A stretch of DNA of 42,456 bases from CAXBYZ01 sp963980215 (GTDB lineage Bacteria > Patescibacteriota > Microgenomatia > UBA1400 > CG1-02-47-37), in NCBI GenBank assembly GCA_963980215.1, contig CAXBYZ010000007.1:1-42456 (forward strand), written 5' to 3'. Each line of letters starts with the position of its first letter. The first letter of the stretch is position 1. Below the pieces are notes generated by a model that did no database searches, had not been told where the DNA came from, and saw only the letters and a program-made list of their open reading frames with translations. Shown in pieces: positions 21,950 to 29,908 of this stretch. Position numbers and translations under genes: made by a program.

Positions 21950-22948
21950 ATGCTAGAGTTATCCACATATTGGCAAAAGAATAATATGAGTGCTAATGAG
22001 AAAACACTAACAAAAAGCGAAATGAAACTCCTACAGTACTTGGAGGAGTTCTTGGAGTACTTGGAGATAGAGAGAAACTGCTCTCACCTAACTAGACGAA
22101 ATTATAGACACTACTTGAGAAGATTTGTAGGTTGGGTTCAGAATAATTACAAGAATTTTTCTATAGAAGACTTGACCTTAGATCATGTGACAAAGTACAG
22201 AGTATTTCTGGCAAGATTTTTAACAAAAAGAAATGAACCATTAAGTCGAGCTACTCAAAGCTATCATGTGATCTCTTTTCGATCTTTTTTGAAGTACTTG
22301 ATAAAAAGAGATGTAAAAACCTTGTCCCCTGAGAAGATTGAGTTGCCAAAAACAGATAGTAAGTCGTTAAAGTTCTTGAATTCTGAGCAAGTGGATCGCT
22401 TGTTAAACTCCCCTAATATATCAAGCCTGCCACAGTTAAGAGACAAGGTAATTTTAGAAATATTGTTTTCTACTGGTTTGAGAGTATCTGAGTTAACAAG
22501 GTTAAATAAAGATGAGATAGATTTGAAGAGAAGAGAGTTTGGAGTGATTGGAAAAGGAGGCCGGCAGAGGGTGGTGTTTTTGTCTAAAAGATCGGTTAAG
22601 TGGATTCAAAAATATTTAGACGCTAGACTTGATGACTGGAAGCCATTGGTGATTCGTTTTGGAGGTAAGATTGATGAATCTAATCGAGGTGAGAAGATGA
22701 GGTTGAGTCCCCGATCGGTTCAGAGGATTGTGGAGAAGTATGCTAGAAAAGCAAAGATACCAGTAAAAATTACCCCGCATGGATTAAGGCATAGTTTTGC
22801 TACTGATTTATTAATGGGTGGTGCGGATATTAGGGCAGTTCAGGAAATGTTGGGTCATAAGAATATTGCTACTACCCAGATTTATACACACATTACTAAC
22901 AAACAACTAAGAAACATACACGACAAACATCACTCGGGAAATAAGTAA
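21950..22948 (+). CDS. Tyrosine recombinase (XerC/XerD-like)
   Basis: A site-specific recombinase, in most bacteria used to resolve chromosome dimers at dif. It has an N-terminal SAM-like DNA-binding domain (LEEFLEYLEIERNCSHLTRRNYRHYL) and a catalytic domain with Arg in STGLRVSEL, Lys in GKGGRQRVV, His-x-x-Arg in HGLRHSF, and His and Tyr in LGHKNIATTQIYTH. All six active residues are visible. Start choice is uncertain: ATG 21950 sits just behind an extended -10 box, while 21986 and 22022 are closer to the usual XerC/D length. A RAYT element follows only 2 bases after its stop. Confidence 0.88.
   Translation: MLELSTYWQKNNMSANEKTLTKSEMKLLQYLEEFLEYLEIERNCSHLTRRNYRHYLRRFVGWVQNNYKNFSIEDLTLDHVTKYRVFLARFLTKRNEPLSRATQSYHVISFRSFLKYLIKRDVKTLSPEKIELPKTDSKSLKFLNSEQVDRLLNSPNISSLPQLRDKVILEILFSTGLRVSELTRLNKDEIDLKRREFGVIGKGGRQRVVFLSKRSVKWIQKYLDARLDDWKPLVIRFGGKIDESNRGEKMRLSPRSVQRIVEKYARKAKIPVKITPHGLRHSFATDLLMGGADIRAVQEMLGHKNIATTQIYTHITNKQLRNIHDKHHSGNK
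21959..21967 (+). promoter_or_regulatory. DnaA-box 9-mer (TTATCCACA) at the recombinase 5' end
   Basis: A perfect consensus match. It lies either in the first codons of the recombinase gene (start 21950) or just upstream (start 21986). Confidence 0.45.
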
Positions 22949-22950
22949 TG

Positions 22951-22975
22951 ACCTGCAGGGTTGGACCCCGTAGGT
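22951..22975. repeat. Family A palindrome at the 5' edge of RAYT-A
   Basis: Arms ACCTGCAGGG and CCCCGTAGGT around TTGGA. The first 24 bases are identical, in the same orientation, to the copy at 23626-23649, so the transposase gene lies between direct copies. A TATAAT box follows immediately (22976-22981), 6 bases before the transposase ATG. Confidence 0.85.
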
Positions 22976-22987
22976 TATAATGAATTA

Positions 22988-23626
22988 ATGCCTAGAAAGA
23001 ATGTAGTCAAGGAATATAGAGAGAAAAGTTTTTATCATGTATATAATCGGGGTGTGGCGAAACAGAAGATTTTTGGAGATGTGGATGATTATAAGAAATT
23101 TCTTGGTTTATTAAAGTTTTATTTGAGCCTGCAGGGTCCAACCCTGCAGGTGAAAGTAGCCCCCTCAAAAGTATTAAAGAATCATTCTGAAAATGTAAGC
23201 TTACATAGTTATTGTTTGATGCCGAATCATTTTCACATACTTTTATATCAGGAGAAAATTGACTCAATGAATTTTTTTATGAGATCACTAGCAACAAAAT
23301 ATGTTATGTATTTTAATCAAAGGTATAAGCGAACTGGCCCTCTATTTGAGAGTAACTATAAGGCTGTAAGAGTAGAAACAGATGATCAATTAATTTACTT
23401 GACTAAGTATATTCATAGAAATCCTATTGATATTTTACCTGCAGGGATGGACCCTGTAGGTTATAAATACTCAAGCTATGGGAATTATTTGAGATTATTT
23501 AAGCAAGAATGGGTAAAGATAAATGAAGTATTAAAGTTTTTTAAAGATAAGTCATATAAGGAGTTTGTAGAGGAAGAAAATGATGGTAGCTTAAGAATCA
23601 TTAGGGATTTGGGAATTGATGAGTAA
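22988..23626 (+). CDS. REP-associated tyrosine transposase (RAYT-A, Y1/HUH family)
   Basis: A single-domain HUH endonuclease related to IS200/IS605 TnpA that processes single-stranded REP hairpins. Seen motifs are FYHVYNRGV near the N-terminus, the HUH pair in MPNHFHILL (about residue 80), the candidate nucleophile Tyr in ATKYVMYFNQ (about 104), GPLFESNYKAV, and YIHRNPID with SSYGNYL. I chose ATG 22988 because TTG 22961 would start inside the flanking palindrome. Two family A palindromes are embedded in frame: one at 23128-23150 in the variable loop before the HUH motif, the other at 23437-23461 after HRNPID. No frame is broken, so it may still be functional. Confidence 0.92.
   Translation: MPRKNVVKEYREKSFYHVYNRGVAKQKIFGDVDDYKKFLGLLKFYLSLQGPTLQVKVAPSKVLKNHSENVSLHSYCLMPNHFHILLYQEKIDSMNFFMRSLATKYVMYFNQRYKRTGPLFESNYKAVRVETDDQLIYLTKYIHRNPIDILPAGMDPVGYKYSSYGNYLRLFKQEWVKINEVLKFFKDKSYKEFVEEENDGSLRIIRDLGIDE
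23128..23150. repeat. Family A palindrome inside RAYT-A (variable loop)
   Basis: Perfect arms CCTGCAGGG and CCCTGCAGG around TCCAA. Together with adjoining bases it encodes LQGPTLQV without a stop. Of the six copies it has the most regular arms. Confidence 0.85.
23437..23461. repeat. Family A palindrome inside RAYT-A (C-terminal part)
   Basis: Arms ACCTGCAGGG and CCCTGTAGGT around ATGGA. It encodes PAGMDPVG at the place where homologues have a short variable turn between the RNP motif and the SSY motif. Confidence 0.85.
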
Positions 23627-23650
23627 CCTGCAGGGTTGGACCCCGTAGGC
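23626..23650. repeat. Family A palindrome at the 3' edge of RAYT-A
   Basis: It begins on the last base of the transposase stop codon and repeats the 5' copy (24 identical bases, same orientation). It lies between the convergent ends of RAYT-A and gyrA and could also act as a transcript end. Confidence 0.85.
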
Positions 23651-23662
23651 TTGGTGGAGAAT

Positions 23663-26206
23663 TTAGAGGAGGGCGACGGCAGCGACTGAGTCTCCTGGTT
23701 TGGTGAATCTCATTAAAATTACTCCTTGGGTGGTGCGACCAATTCTCTTGATGTTCTTCATGGGTAGTTTGATGACTTGAGCTTTTTTGCTAGTAAGAAT
23801 TGCTGTTTTGGTGGCTTCGGTTACCATTCTAGCGGCAACTAGGTTTCCAGTTTTTTCGGTTAGTTTGGCAACCTTGACTCCCTTACCTCCTCTTTTTTGA
23901 GTGGGGAAGTTTTCGATAGCAGTTCTTTTACCCAAACCTTTTTCCATAACAACAAAGATGTCGTTGACTAGTTTTCTCTTGCCTTCTGTTTTTGACCTTT
24001 TAGGATTAAAAACGGCCATACCAACTACATAATCTTTTTCATTTAGACTTATGCCGCGAACACCACTGGCGGTTCGACCCATTGGTCTGGCGTCTATCTC
24101 TTTGAACATAATTGATTGACCTAAATGAGAAACCAACATAATGTTGAATTTGCCAGTGGTTCGTTTAACCCAAACCAGTTGGTCGTCGTCCTTAAGATTG
24201 ATAGCCCTGATTCCGTTGGTGCGAATGTTTGAGTAGAGTTTTAGGGCGGATTTTTTGATGGTTCCTTTTTTAGTGACCATCAAGAGGAAGCCTTTTTCAG
24301 CTTTGCTTTTGGCTATGGTAATGACTGATTGAATTTTTTCATCGACACTGATGTTGGCTAAGTTGATAATGGCTTGACCTTTGGCTTGTCTTGAACCTTG
24401 AGGAATTTCGTAGACCTTGAATTTAAAGACCCGTCCTCTATCTGTGAAGATAAGCATGGTGTCGTGAGTGTTGGCTTTAAATATGCGAGAGACTTCGTCT
24501 TCTTCTTTAGTGGCCATGCCGGTAACACCCTTGCCTCCTCTTCTTTGGGATTTATAGGTATCTACTGGCATTCTTTTGATGTAGCCAGTCTTGGTCATGG
24601 TAACTAGACATTCTTCTTCTGGTTCTAGATCTTCATCTGAAAAACTATTTAGAGAGCTTTTGACTACCTTGGTTCTTCTAAGATCGGCGTACTTGTCTTT
24701 AAGCTGATCAAGCTCCTTTAAAATAGTGGAGATAACTTTTTTGGGTGTAGATAAAAGTTGAGTCAATTTATCTATGGTTATTTTTAAAGCTTTGTACTCG
24801 TCTTCGATCTTTTTTCTCTCAAGAGCAGCCAATCTTCTTAGCTGCATGTCTAGAATAGCTTGAGCTTGAATATCACTAAGTTTGAATTTTTTCATCAAGT
24901 TAATTTTAGCGGTGTCAGCGGTAGATGATTTTTTTATGGTCTCGATAACTTCGTCAAGATTGTCTAGGGCAATAATTAAACCTTCAAGAATATGGGCTCT
25001 TAATTTGGCGGCTTTTAGTTCGAATTGAGTTCTTCGGATAATTACTAGCTGTCTGTGTTTGACGTACTCAGCAAGAATTTGTTTTAGGTTTAAAAGCTGA
25101 GGGGTGCCGTCGATTAAGGCAACCATGTTAGCAGGGAAGTTGGTCTGGAGCTCAGTGTGTTTAAATAAGTTATTTAAGATTGATTTTGGTCGAGCATCTT
25201 TTTTGAGTTCAATTACGATCTGCATGCCTTTCCTATCTGATTCGTCTCTTAGGTCCCTAATGCCGGTTAATTTTTTGTTTCTGACTAGATCGGCAATTTT
25301 ACCAATTAGTCGAGCTTTGTTGACTTGGTATGGAAGTTCGTGAACAAGAATTCTAGAACGACCTTTTTTGTCTTCTTCCATGACGGTTTTTGCCCTCATG
25401 GTGACACTACCCTTACCAGTAAGGTATATTTGTTTGATTATTTTATGGTCGTAGATTGTTCCGCCGGTGGGAAAGTCTGGTCCAGGAAGAGTGCTAGCAA
25501 GTTCTTCTAGTTCTACTTGGCTCTGGAACTGGCCGGCCAAAACCTCAGGTTTTTCTAGTTCAATATCATTAACTTCCTTTTTTAAGTCTTTATGGGGAGT
25601 GACTGTTGAACGACCCATTAAAATCTTGATGGTGTCGACTATTTCGCCTAAGTTGTGAGGAGGAATTTTGGTGGCCATGCCAACTGCAATACCTTCGGCA
25701 CCCATTAAGAGTAAGTTTGGTAGTTTGGCTGGTAAGACGACTGGTTCGTTTAAAGAACCGTCAAAGTTTTCGGTAACGGGAACAGTGTCTTGATTGAGTT
25801 CGTTTAGGAGTTCGGCTGAGATTTTAGACATCCTGGCTTCGGTGTAACGCATAGCAGCTGGGCTATCTCCATCAACAGAACCAAAGTTACCGTGACCGTC
25901 TACTAGTGGATATCTTAAGGAAAAATCTTGAGCCATCCTGACCATGGAGTCATAGACTGCTGTATCTCCGTGAGGATGATATTTACCTAAAACTTCTCCA
26001 ACAACACGAGCAGACTTTTTATATGGACTGGCGTGAGTGATGCCCATTTCTTTCATGGCAAACAGGATTCTTCGGTGGACTGGTTTCAAACCATCTCTAA
26101 CATCTGGTAATGCCCTTGAAACAATGACTGACATAGCATAGTCCAAGTAAGACTTTTGCATTTCATTGACTATTTGAACTGATTTAATTTGACCAATGTT
26201 AGGCAT
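23663..26206 (-). CDS. gyrA: DNA gyrase subunit A
   Basis: The cleavage and wrapping subunit of gyrase. The N-terminal region (YLDYAMSVIVSRALPDVRDGLKPVHRR) and the active tyrosine in MRYTEARMSK (about 119) are present, with GAEGIAVGMATKIPPHNL after it. The C-terminal beta-pinwheel carries the gyrase box in YKSQRRGGKGV, so this is gyrase and not topoisomerase IV ParC. Length is 847, near the norm. It is last in the gyrB-ppaC-gyrA unit, 3 bases after ppaC. Confidence 0.97.
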   Translation of the reverse strand: MPNIGQIKSVQIVNEMQKSYLDYAMSVIVSRALPDVRDGLKPVHRRILFAMKEMGITHASPYKKSARVVGEVLGKYHPHGDTAVYDSMVRMAQDFSLRYPLVDGHGNFGSVDGDSPAAMRYTEARMSKISAELLNELNQDTVPVTENFDGSLNEPVVLPAKLPNLLLMGAEGIAVGMATKIPPHNLGEIVDTIKILMGRSTVTPHKDLKKEVNDIELEKPEVLAGQFQSQVELEELASTLPGPDFPTGGTIYDHKIIKQIYLTGKGSVTMRAKTVMEEDKKGRSRILVHELPYQVNKARLIGKIADLVRNKKLTGIRDLRDESDRKGMQIVIELKKDARPKSILNNLFKHTELQTNFPANMVALIDGTPQLLNLKQILAEYVKHRQLVIIRRTQFELKAAKLRAHILEGLIIALDNLDEVIETIKKSSTADTAKINLMKKFKLSDIQAQAILDMQLRRLAALERKKIEDEYKALKITIDKLTQLLSTPKKVISTILKELDQLKDKYADLRRTKVVKSSLNSFSDEDLEPEEECLVTMTKTGYIKRMPVDTYKSQRRGGKGVTGMATKEEDEVSRIFKANTHDTMLIFTDRGRVFKFKVYEIPQGSRQAKGQAIINLANISVDEKIQSVITIAKSKAEKGFLLMVTKKGTIKKSALKLYSNIRTNGIRAINLKDDDQLVWVKRTTGKFNIMLVSHLGQSIMFKEIDARPMGRTASGVRGISLNEKDYVVGMAVFNPKRSKTEGKRKLVNDIFVVMEKGLGKRTAIENFPTQKRGGKGVKVAKLTEKTGNLVAARMVTEATKTAILTSKKAQVIKLPMKNIKRIGRTTQGVILMRFTKPGDSVAAVALL

Positions 26207-26209
26207 AGG

Positions 26210-27154
26210 TTATGAAAGACTCCTTTCTATAGCTGGAGCAATATCTTTTTTTCTTGATAACTTTGGACCGATATCCAGAAGACTGTTTTCTACTTTACCA
26301 TTAAAAGCAGTTTCTAGAACTTGAGACTCATCCTGAGAAATAGCAATGGCTTTTGAGTTGGATTTTAAAATATCTGTGATAATTAAAAAGGCAAGATCAA
26401 GATTCTGGTCTTGTTTATAGTTTTTTAGAGCTTTAATCAGATCCTGTTTTTTGGTAGAAATTATCTCTCGTTGCTCTACGGTTTCTAGTTGGTTAATAAA
26501 GACTTTTTTGCCAGAAAAATCGTAAATTTTGTAGTCGTTGGTGACAATTTGTTGATCAGACAAAGATGAAGTGTTTGATTTGGCTTTAAAGATTTCTAGG
26601 GTGAGGGCATCGATATCTTTGATATTGGCAATCTTTGTTAGTTTTTTAGCGGCGTCTTTATCGACATTTGTGGTGGTGGATGACTTGAAGCCAACTGTGT
26701 CTGACAAGATGGCGCAGAGCATGAGTGAAGCTAGTTTGGCTGGGATATCTACTTTGTAGGTTTCCATTAAGTTAAAGGCAATAGTGCAAGTAGAACCCCA
26801 AGACTTTGTAGTTATGAATATTGGGTGATCTAGCTTGAGGTTGAGTTTGTGATGGTCGAATATATCTGTTACTTGGTTGAAGTTTAAACCCTCTAAGGCT
26901 TGAGTAGTCTCGTTGTGATCAACTAGGACGACTTTATCTTCCGGCTGAATATCTGAGGCTTTAATTAATTGCAGTGAGTCTTGGTTGAATTTTTTAAAGA
27001 CGAAAGTGGTTTCGGGATTGAGCTGGTGAGTGATAGTGGCGATAGAGTCTTGATAACCCCAACAATCCATTGAGTCAAACAAGTGCTTGAAAGCTAGAGT
27101 AGCCACCACGGCATCGGTGTCTGGTTTTTGGTGGCCGATGATGTAAGTTTTCAT
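26210..27154 (-). CDS. ppaC: Manganese-dependent inorganic pyrophosphatase (DHH family)
   Basis: Hydrolyses pyrophosphate to phosphate, pulling nucleic acid synthesis forward. Family II motifs are GHQKPDTDAV at the start (metal-binding His and Asp), VLVDHNE, the DIFDHHKL DHH motif, and the C-terminal DHHA2 part with SRKKDIAP (SRK substrate-binding motif). The 314 residues are normal for the single-domain form without CBS or DRTGG inserts. It is placed between gyrB and gyrA, an uncommon position that ties it to the gyrase transcript. Confidence 0.93.
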   Translation of the reverse strand: MKTYIIGHQKPDTDAVVATLAFKHLFDSMDCWGYQDSIATITHQLNPETTFVFKKFNQDSLQLIKASDIQPEDKVVLVDHNETTQALEGLNFNQVTDIFDHHKLNLKLDHPIFITTKSWGSTCTIAFNLMETYKVDIPAKLASLMLCAILSDTVGFKSSTTTNVDKDAAKKLTKIANIKDIDALTLEIFKAKSNTSSLSDQQIVTNDYKIYDFSGKKVFINQLETVEQREIISTKKQDLIKALKNYKQDQNLDLAFLIITDILKSNSKAIAISQDESQVLETAFNGKVENSLLDIGPKLSRKKDIAPAIERSLS

Positions 27155-27184
27155 ATCAAATTTAATTAATTAAAGTTATCTAAT

Positions 27185-29176
27185 TTATATATCTAAAGTG
27201 GCCATTTTTGCATGAGTTTGGATAAACTTTCTTCTTGGGGGAACTTCTTCACCCATTAAAGTTCTAAAGACGGTATCAGCGTTTTCGGCATCTTCGATGA
27301 CTATTTTCTTTAGGATTCTTTTAGTGGGGTCCATGGTTGTTTCCCAGAGTTGTTCTGGATTCATCTCTCCCAAACCTTTATATCTTTGAATGCCTATTTT
27401 TTTGTCTCCTAGAGTTTTTATGTACTCGTCTTTTTCCTCTTCTGAGTAGACGTATTTTTCAACTTTATCGTGTTTTACTTTAAATAAAGGAGGTAGGGCT
27501 ACGTAGAGGTAGCCTCCATCGATGATGGCTTTTAAGTGCCTAAAGAAGAAAGTGAGAGTTAAAGTGGTGATGTGTTCGCCGTCAACATCTGCGTCGTTCA
27601 TGATGATAATGCGGTGATATCTTAGCTTTTCTTTATTAAAGGTCTCCCCTATTCCGGCTCCGAGAGCTACGATAAGGTTCTTGATTTCGTCAGAGGAGAT
27701 GATTTTGTCTAGTCTAGCCTTTTCGGTGTTTAGAATTTTACCCCTTAAAGGCAAGATAGCTTGGAATTTTCGGTCTCTGCCCTGTTTGGCACTGCCTCCG
27801 GCTGAGTCTCCCTCAACAATAAATAGTTCGGATTGATCTGGATCTTTTGATTGACAGTCAGATAGTTTACCGGGAAGAGAAGATCCCTCCAGGGCACCTT
27901 TTCTAACAACGGCATCTTTGGCAGCCCGGGCGGCCATTCTGGCTTTGGCGGCAAGCAAGACTTTGCCCAAAACTCTTCTGGCTTCTCCTGGATTTTCTTC
28001 AAAGTGAGTAGTTAAGAATTGTTTGGTAACTGCAAAGACTGCAGATTGAGCTTCTGGATTATTAAGTTTGGTCTTGGTCTGTGATTCAAACTGGATCTCG
28101 TTACTGTGCATCTTGATGTAGACGACGGCAGTTAAACCTTCTTTTAGGTCATCTGAGGTTAAACCGTTTGTTTTACCTTTACCTGACTTTAGATCTTTAA
28201 ATAAATTATTTTTAAGGCCATAATCTTTAACCACTCTATTTAGAGCCATTCTGAAACCAGTTAAGTGAGTACCGCCGTCATGAGTGTTGATCACATTAGC
28301 AAAAGTCTGGATGTTTTCGTTGTAGGAGTCGGTGTACTGCATGGCCACCTCAACACCAATAGTGCCGATGGGGTTGTCTTCGAGGGTTATTTCTTTGGAG
28401 AAGTGAATAATTTCGTGGAGAGTTTTTTTGGTTTTGTTTAGGTGTTTAATCAGAGAACTAATACCGCCGTCAAAGTAGAAGTGACACTCTTCGTCGGTTC
28501 TTTCGTCATAAAGGTGAAAAGTGAGACCACCGATAAGAAAAGCTCTCTCTCGGCATAGGTTTTTGATCTTGGTAAAGTTCCAGTCGGTGGTTTTTTTAAA
28601 TATTTGGGTATCTGGGAGGAAAGAGCTGATGGTAAATGAGTCTGAGTCTGGGGTTTTGTAGTGATTTGAGGGAGTGAGTTTTTTAACTTCTGACTCTTTT
28701 TTAATAGGGGTTAATTTTGAAGTAGCTTTGCCCCTTTTGTAGTCTTGGTAAACTATTTTTTTATCTCTTTTGACGATGACTCTCATCCAAGAGGAAAGAG
28801 CGTTGACTGCTGATGAGCCAACACCGTGAAGACCGGATGAGGCTTGGTAGGCTTCGGAACCAAACTTGCCACCGGCGTGAAGTTTGGTCATGGTGACTTC
28901 TAGAGCAGATAAACCAGATTTGTGTTTGTCGATTGGGATGCCTCGGCCGTCGTCCATGACAGTGGCTTCACCACTTTTACTAATAGCGACCCAAATGTTT
29001 TTGGCAAAACCGGGGACGGCCTCATCGACTGAGTTGTCTATGATTTCGGTGAGGATGTGGTGAAGACCTTTTTCATCGGTTGAACCGATGTACATGCCGG
29101 GACGTTTCCTAACGGGTTCTAGACCTTCTAGGACTGTAATATCTGAAGCGGTATAAGTATTTTTTGAATTTGTCAT
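27185..29176 (-). CDS. gyrB: DNA gyrase subunit B
   Basis: The ATPase subunit of gyrase. The GHKL ATPase motifs are EIIDNSVDEA, MDDGRGIPID and GLHGVGSSAVNAL. The transducer domain follows, then TOPRIM with EGDSAGGSAKQGRDR and IIMNDADVDGEH, and the C-terminal QRYKGLGEMNPEQLWETTMDP. Length is 663. The start lies 61 bases after the delta-prime-like gene on the same strand, and ppaC follows 30 bases after its stop. Confidence 0.97.
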   Translation of the reverse strand: MTNSKNTYTASDITVLEGLEPVRKRPGMYIGSTDEKGLHHILTEIIDNSVDEAVPGFAKNIWVAISKSGEATVMDDGRGIPIDKHKSGLSALEVTMTKLHAGGKFGSEAYQASSGLHGVGSSAVNALSSWMRVIVKRDKKIVYQDYKRGKATSKLTPIKKESEVKKLTPSNHYKTPDSDSFTISSFLPDTQIFKKTTDWNFTKIKNLCRERAFLIGGLTFHLYDERTDEECHFYFDGGISSLIKHLNKTKKTLHEIIHFSKEITLEDNPIGTIGVEVAMQYTDSYNENIQTFANVINTHDGGTHLTGFRMALNRVVKDYGLKNNLFKDLKSGKGKTNGLTSDDLKEGLTAVVYIKMHSNEIQFESQTKTKLNNPEAQSAVFAVTKQFLTTHFEENPGEARRVLGKVLLAAKARMAARAAKDAVVRKGALEGSSLPGKLSDCQSKDPDQSELFIVEGDSAGGSAKQGRDRKFQAILPLRGKILNTEKARLDKIISSDEIKNLIVALGAGIGETFNKEKLRYHRIIIMNDADVDGEHITTLTLTFFFRHLKAIIDGGYLYVALPPLFKVKHDKVEKYVYSEEEKDEYIKTLGDKKIGIQRYKGLGEMNPEQLWETTMDPTKRILKKIVIEDAENADTVFRTLMGEEVPPRRKFIQTHAKMATLDI

Positions 29177-29237
29177 AAATATTTTAGACTAGTTACCTTA
29201 GCAGGAGAGACAATTGGCTGTCAACATTTTATCAAGA

Positions 29238-29867
29238 TTAGTAGGAAAAGAAAAGCGACTCCAGAACTAGTTTGGGATTAAGATTGGCATTAAGATGCAT
29301 AATTGATAAAGTTAATTTTTTAATTATTTGGTGATGGGTGGAGATGCTTGGTTTTAGGAATAAAAGTTGACTGGTGCAAAAATCTATAGCGTCTTTTTTG
29401 TTGGTAGCATGGGTAGAGACAAGATTAATTCTTTCAGGGATTGAGAGTTTGGTGATGGATTCAAAAATATCTTTTTGAATTTGGTGATCTGCTTTGCTTA
29501 ACTTGGTTTGGTTTAATAGACGAATTATTTGACAGCGAGAAGTGATAGTTTCTAGAAGTTGGTGTTGGTTTTTGGTCAGTAGGATAACTAGGGAGTTTTT
29601 TGGTGGTTCTTCTAAGATTTTTAGAATTGCGTTTTGAGCGGGAATGGTAAGTTTATCCGCGTGGGTTATAAGGCAGATATTTTTGTCGTTTTGGTAGGGT
29701 TTTTTGCTTAAAAAAACTTCAATTTCTCTAACTTGTTTGATAGTAATTGAGGGGTCTGGTTTAAGGACTTTGATATCCAAGCCTTGATCAAGGGTGGTCT
29801 TGGCATGTTGGCTGGCAGTTTCTAGCCTTTTATTTAGGCTTGAACCGGTAATTAAGATTGAGTGCAT
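29238..29867 (-). CDS. holB: DNA polymerase III delta-prime-like clamp-loader protein
   Basis: A 209-residue AAA+ relative corresponding to the N-terminal part of clamp-loader subunits. It has HADKLTIPAQNAILKILEEPPKNSLVILLT, the family's sensor region, and ITSRCQIIRL with the SRC motif. The N-terminus (HSILITGSSLNKRLETA) lacks a proper Walker A, as in delta-prime subunits that do not hydrolyse ATP. It is shorter than the usual 320-330 residues, and the C-terminal collar domain appears cut. It is divergent from pilB and may share the gyrB transcript. Confidence 0.85.
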   Translation of the reverse strand: MHSILITGSSLNKRLETASQHAKTTLDQGLDIKVLKPDPSITIKQVREIEVFLSKKPYQNDKNICLITHADKLTIPAQNAILKILEEPPKNSLVILLTKNQHQLLETITSRCQIIRLLNQTKLSKADHQIQKDIFESITKLSIPERINLVSTHATNKKDAIDFCTSQLLFLKPSISTHHQIIKKLTLSIMHLNANLNPKLVLESLFFSY

Positions 29868-29868
29868 G

Positions 29869-29898
29869 TTGACATTATAACTAAATAAACGAGATAAT
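29869..29898 (+). promoter_or_regulatory. Promoter of the pilus operon
   Basis: TTGACA (29869-29874), 18-base spacer, GATAAT (29893-29898). The ATG at 29897 overlaps the -10 box, so the real pilB start should be the ATG at 29909, 10 bases after it, giving a leaderless transcript. Confidence 0.6.
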
Positions 29899-29908
29899 GT
29901 TATTTACT

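Noticed and set aside
20426..21967. Chromosomal origin (oriC) by DnaA boxes and nearby gyrA/gyrB
   Set aside because: Hand counts of G and C in several lines on both sides show G at or above C on the plus strand in most of them, including minus-strand genes, with no change of sign near 21 kb. dnaA and dnaN are also absent. I keep it only as a DnaA-binding candidate.
22961..22987. TTG start for RAYT-A nine codons upstream
   Set aside because: It lies inside the flanking palindrome. ATG 22988 has a TATAAT 6 bases upstream and matches the MPRK start of relatives.
29781..29794. Palindrome CCTTGATCAAGG in the delta-prime gene
   Set aside because: A 12-bp palindrome is expected several times in a window this size and it shares nothing with the REP families.
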